Source of the DNA: Bacteriovoracaceae bacterium UBA4096
GTDB taxonomy: Bacteria; Bdellovibrionota; Bacteriovoracia; Bacteriovoracales; Bacteriovoracaceae
DNA: 32,428 nucleotides
Direction of reading: 5' to 3'
Assembly (NCBI GenBank): GCA_002381945.1
Contig: DFXY01000033.1
Location: 1,380-33,807 of the forward strand
Positions 31,551-32,428 of the stretch are shown here, one piece after another. The first letter of the stretch is position 1. The number at the start of each line of letters is the position of its first letter. The translations under genes and the position numbers were made by a program. Below the pieces are notes generated by a model. It had not been told where the DNA came from, made no database searches, and saw only the letters and a list, made by a program, of their open reading frames with translations.

Positions 31551-32428
31551 CTAGCGAATTTTATAAATAAGGGTACGAGAGGCTTCTACTTGCTCAAACT
31601 GATCCTTATTAATAAGTGTTCCTTCGTGTTTGAAGAAAGTCTTAGCGGTTAAAGTGTAACGTCCACCAGTTAAGTTAACGCCAAGGTCTTTGATATTGAT
31701 GTTGGCCGAAGCGCTTTCTGCTTCACTGGCAATCATGATCTCAGATGACTTCAACTCACGATTAAAAAGAACAGTATCTGATCCAAGAATCGGACTTTTC
31801 TTAACTTCTAATGAGAAGCCAATCAGGTCACGAACTTCAACAGGTCCCATTTTAAAATTAAGAACAGAATTTTTAAGAGAGATATCAGTCATCTCAAGGG
31901 CCTTAACGACTGGAGCTGCTTCAACCAGATTAAGTGCATATGAGGCATCAATGAATTTAACTGAACCATTCATTTGAGATGTCATGGCAGTTTCTTGAGA
32001 AAGAATAAAGAAGTTTTTAGATCCATTGGCCGAAAGTGAAAGCCTGTCTCCCCACAATGTAACTTTAATTGTTTCTCCTACAGGAAGAGCTACTGGAAGT
32101 TTTGCTATTTTTAAATCAACATTGGCCTCAACATCATAATCCCAAACTTCATAAGGAACTCTGACAGTTTCCATACATGGATAAGAAATAGTTCTATAGA
32201 CAGGGACCTGATGGCAGCTCATTGGACGGCCATAACATCTCACTTCATAATGAACTTCCTGACGGTAGCAAACCGACCGTCTCTGCTCATAACGATATTC
32301 AGTATGGGTCTTTTCAGCGCGAAGAGACATGTTAACTGAATCTTGAGTCCCATCATAAAAAAAAGTTTTTGTTTGAGAAGAGGCAAATGAGCTGGCAGCG
32401 AGAACCAGCATCACAATAGCTGAGAACA
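31551..32428 (-). CDS. Secreted Cys-containing protein, paralogue B (5' end outside window)
   Basis: At least 292 residues, homologous along its length to the gene at 30547: TKTFFYDGTQDSVNMS, EKTHTEYRYEQRRSVCYRQ, four cysteines (VCYR, VRCYG, MSCHQ, YPCME), VPYEVWDYDVEA and the ending RTLIYKIR. The frame remains open to the window edge (residues FSAIV precede the first internal GTG/ATG). The hydrophobic segment FSAIVMLVLAASSFASS is the end of a signal peptide, so the true start is probably just past 32428. The function is unknown. It is a tandem duplicate with separate termination. Confidence 0.78.
   Translation of the reverse strand, partial: FSAIVMLVLAASSFASSQTKTFFYDGTQDSVNMSLRAEKTHTEYRYEQRRSVCYRQEVHYEVRCYGRPMSCHQVPVYRTISYPCMETVRVPYEVWDYDVEANVDLKIAKLPVALPVGETIKVTLWGDRLSLSANGSKNFFILSQETAMTSQMNGSVKFIDASYALNLVEAAPVVKALEMTDISLKNSVLNFKMGPVEVRDLIGFSLEVKKSPILGSDTVLFNRELKSSEIMIASEAESASANINIKDLGVNLTGGRYTLTAKTFFKHEGTLINKDQFEQVEASRTLIYKIR

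Noticed and set aside
1..32428. CRISPR arrays, tRNA or rRNA genes, insertion sequences, prophage
   Set aside because: No regularly spaced repeats, clover-leaf sequences, transposase or phage genes, or terminal inverted repeats with target duplications were seen; nearly all DNA is covered by recognisable genes.

Overview
The window looks like chromosomal DNA from a moderately AT-rich predatory-type bacterium of the Bdellovibrionota, most likely Bacteriovoracales (Bacteriovorax/Peredibacter-like). This is inferred from gene content: a short core-type flagellin, secreted gluzincin protease, DUF222-like HNH protein, lineage-type secreted Cys proteins, and tightly overlapping operons. No rRNA, tRNA, CRISPR, prophage or insertion sequence was seen. 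Both ends cut genes: the 3' part of hpd on the left, and a secreted Cys-rich protein lacking its first codons on the right.

Layout. 1-1214: end of 4-hydroxyphenylpyruvate dioxygenase, convergent with a TSUP-family permease. 1254-5550: a phosphate transport operon, pstS-pstC-pstA-pstB1-pstB2, preceded by 11-bp-phased TTAA repeats that look like a Pho-type operator. The two ATPase genes have lost opposite catalytic motifs, so together they would give one complete ATP site; this is the most striking observation here. 5555-9743: a phenylacetyl-CoA catabolic operon (EthD protein, paaF, paaG, a short paaA-like gene, and paaH split into two overlapping ORFs). 9735-12907: two minus-strand genes (HNH protein and a secreted HExxH metalloprotease) that separate this operon from its apparent continuation. 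13021-16176: paaJ thiolase, a small secreted protein and an aldehyde dehydrogenase, ended by a strong palindromic terminator.

16180-19131: a divergent lipoxygenase-like protein and flagellin on the minus strand, each with its own signals, and a pseudo-receiver protein on the plus strand. 19128-22598: a minus-strand operon of uvrB, a small secreted protein and a calcineurin-like phosphoesterase. 22780-30538: a compact pyrimidine operon pyrB-carA-carB-pyrF-pyrE that runs into lysA by ATGA overlaps and ends at a bidirectional terminator. 30547-32428: two tandem minus-strand paralogues encoding secreted proteins with four conserved cysteines.

Metabolically, hpd plus the paa genes point to aromatic amino acid catabolism feeding CoA thioesters into central metabolism, as expected for an organism that lives on protein. 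The window has no paaB, paaC, paaD, paaE, paaZ or paaK, and no pyrC, pyrD, phoU or phoB; these must be elsewhere or absent. Intergenic stretches are all shorter than 300 bases.
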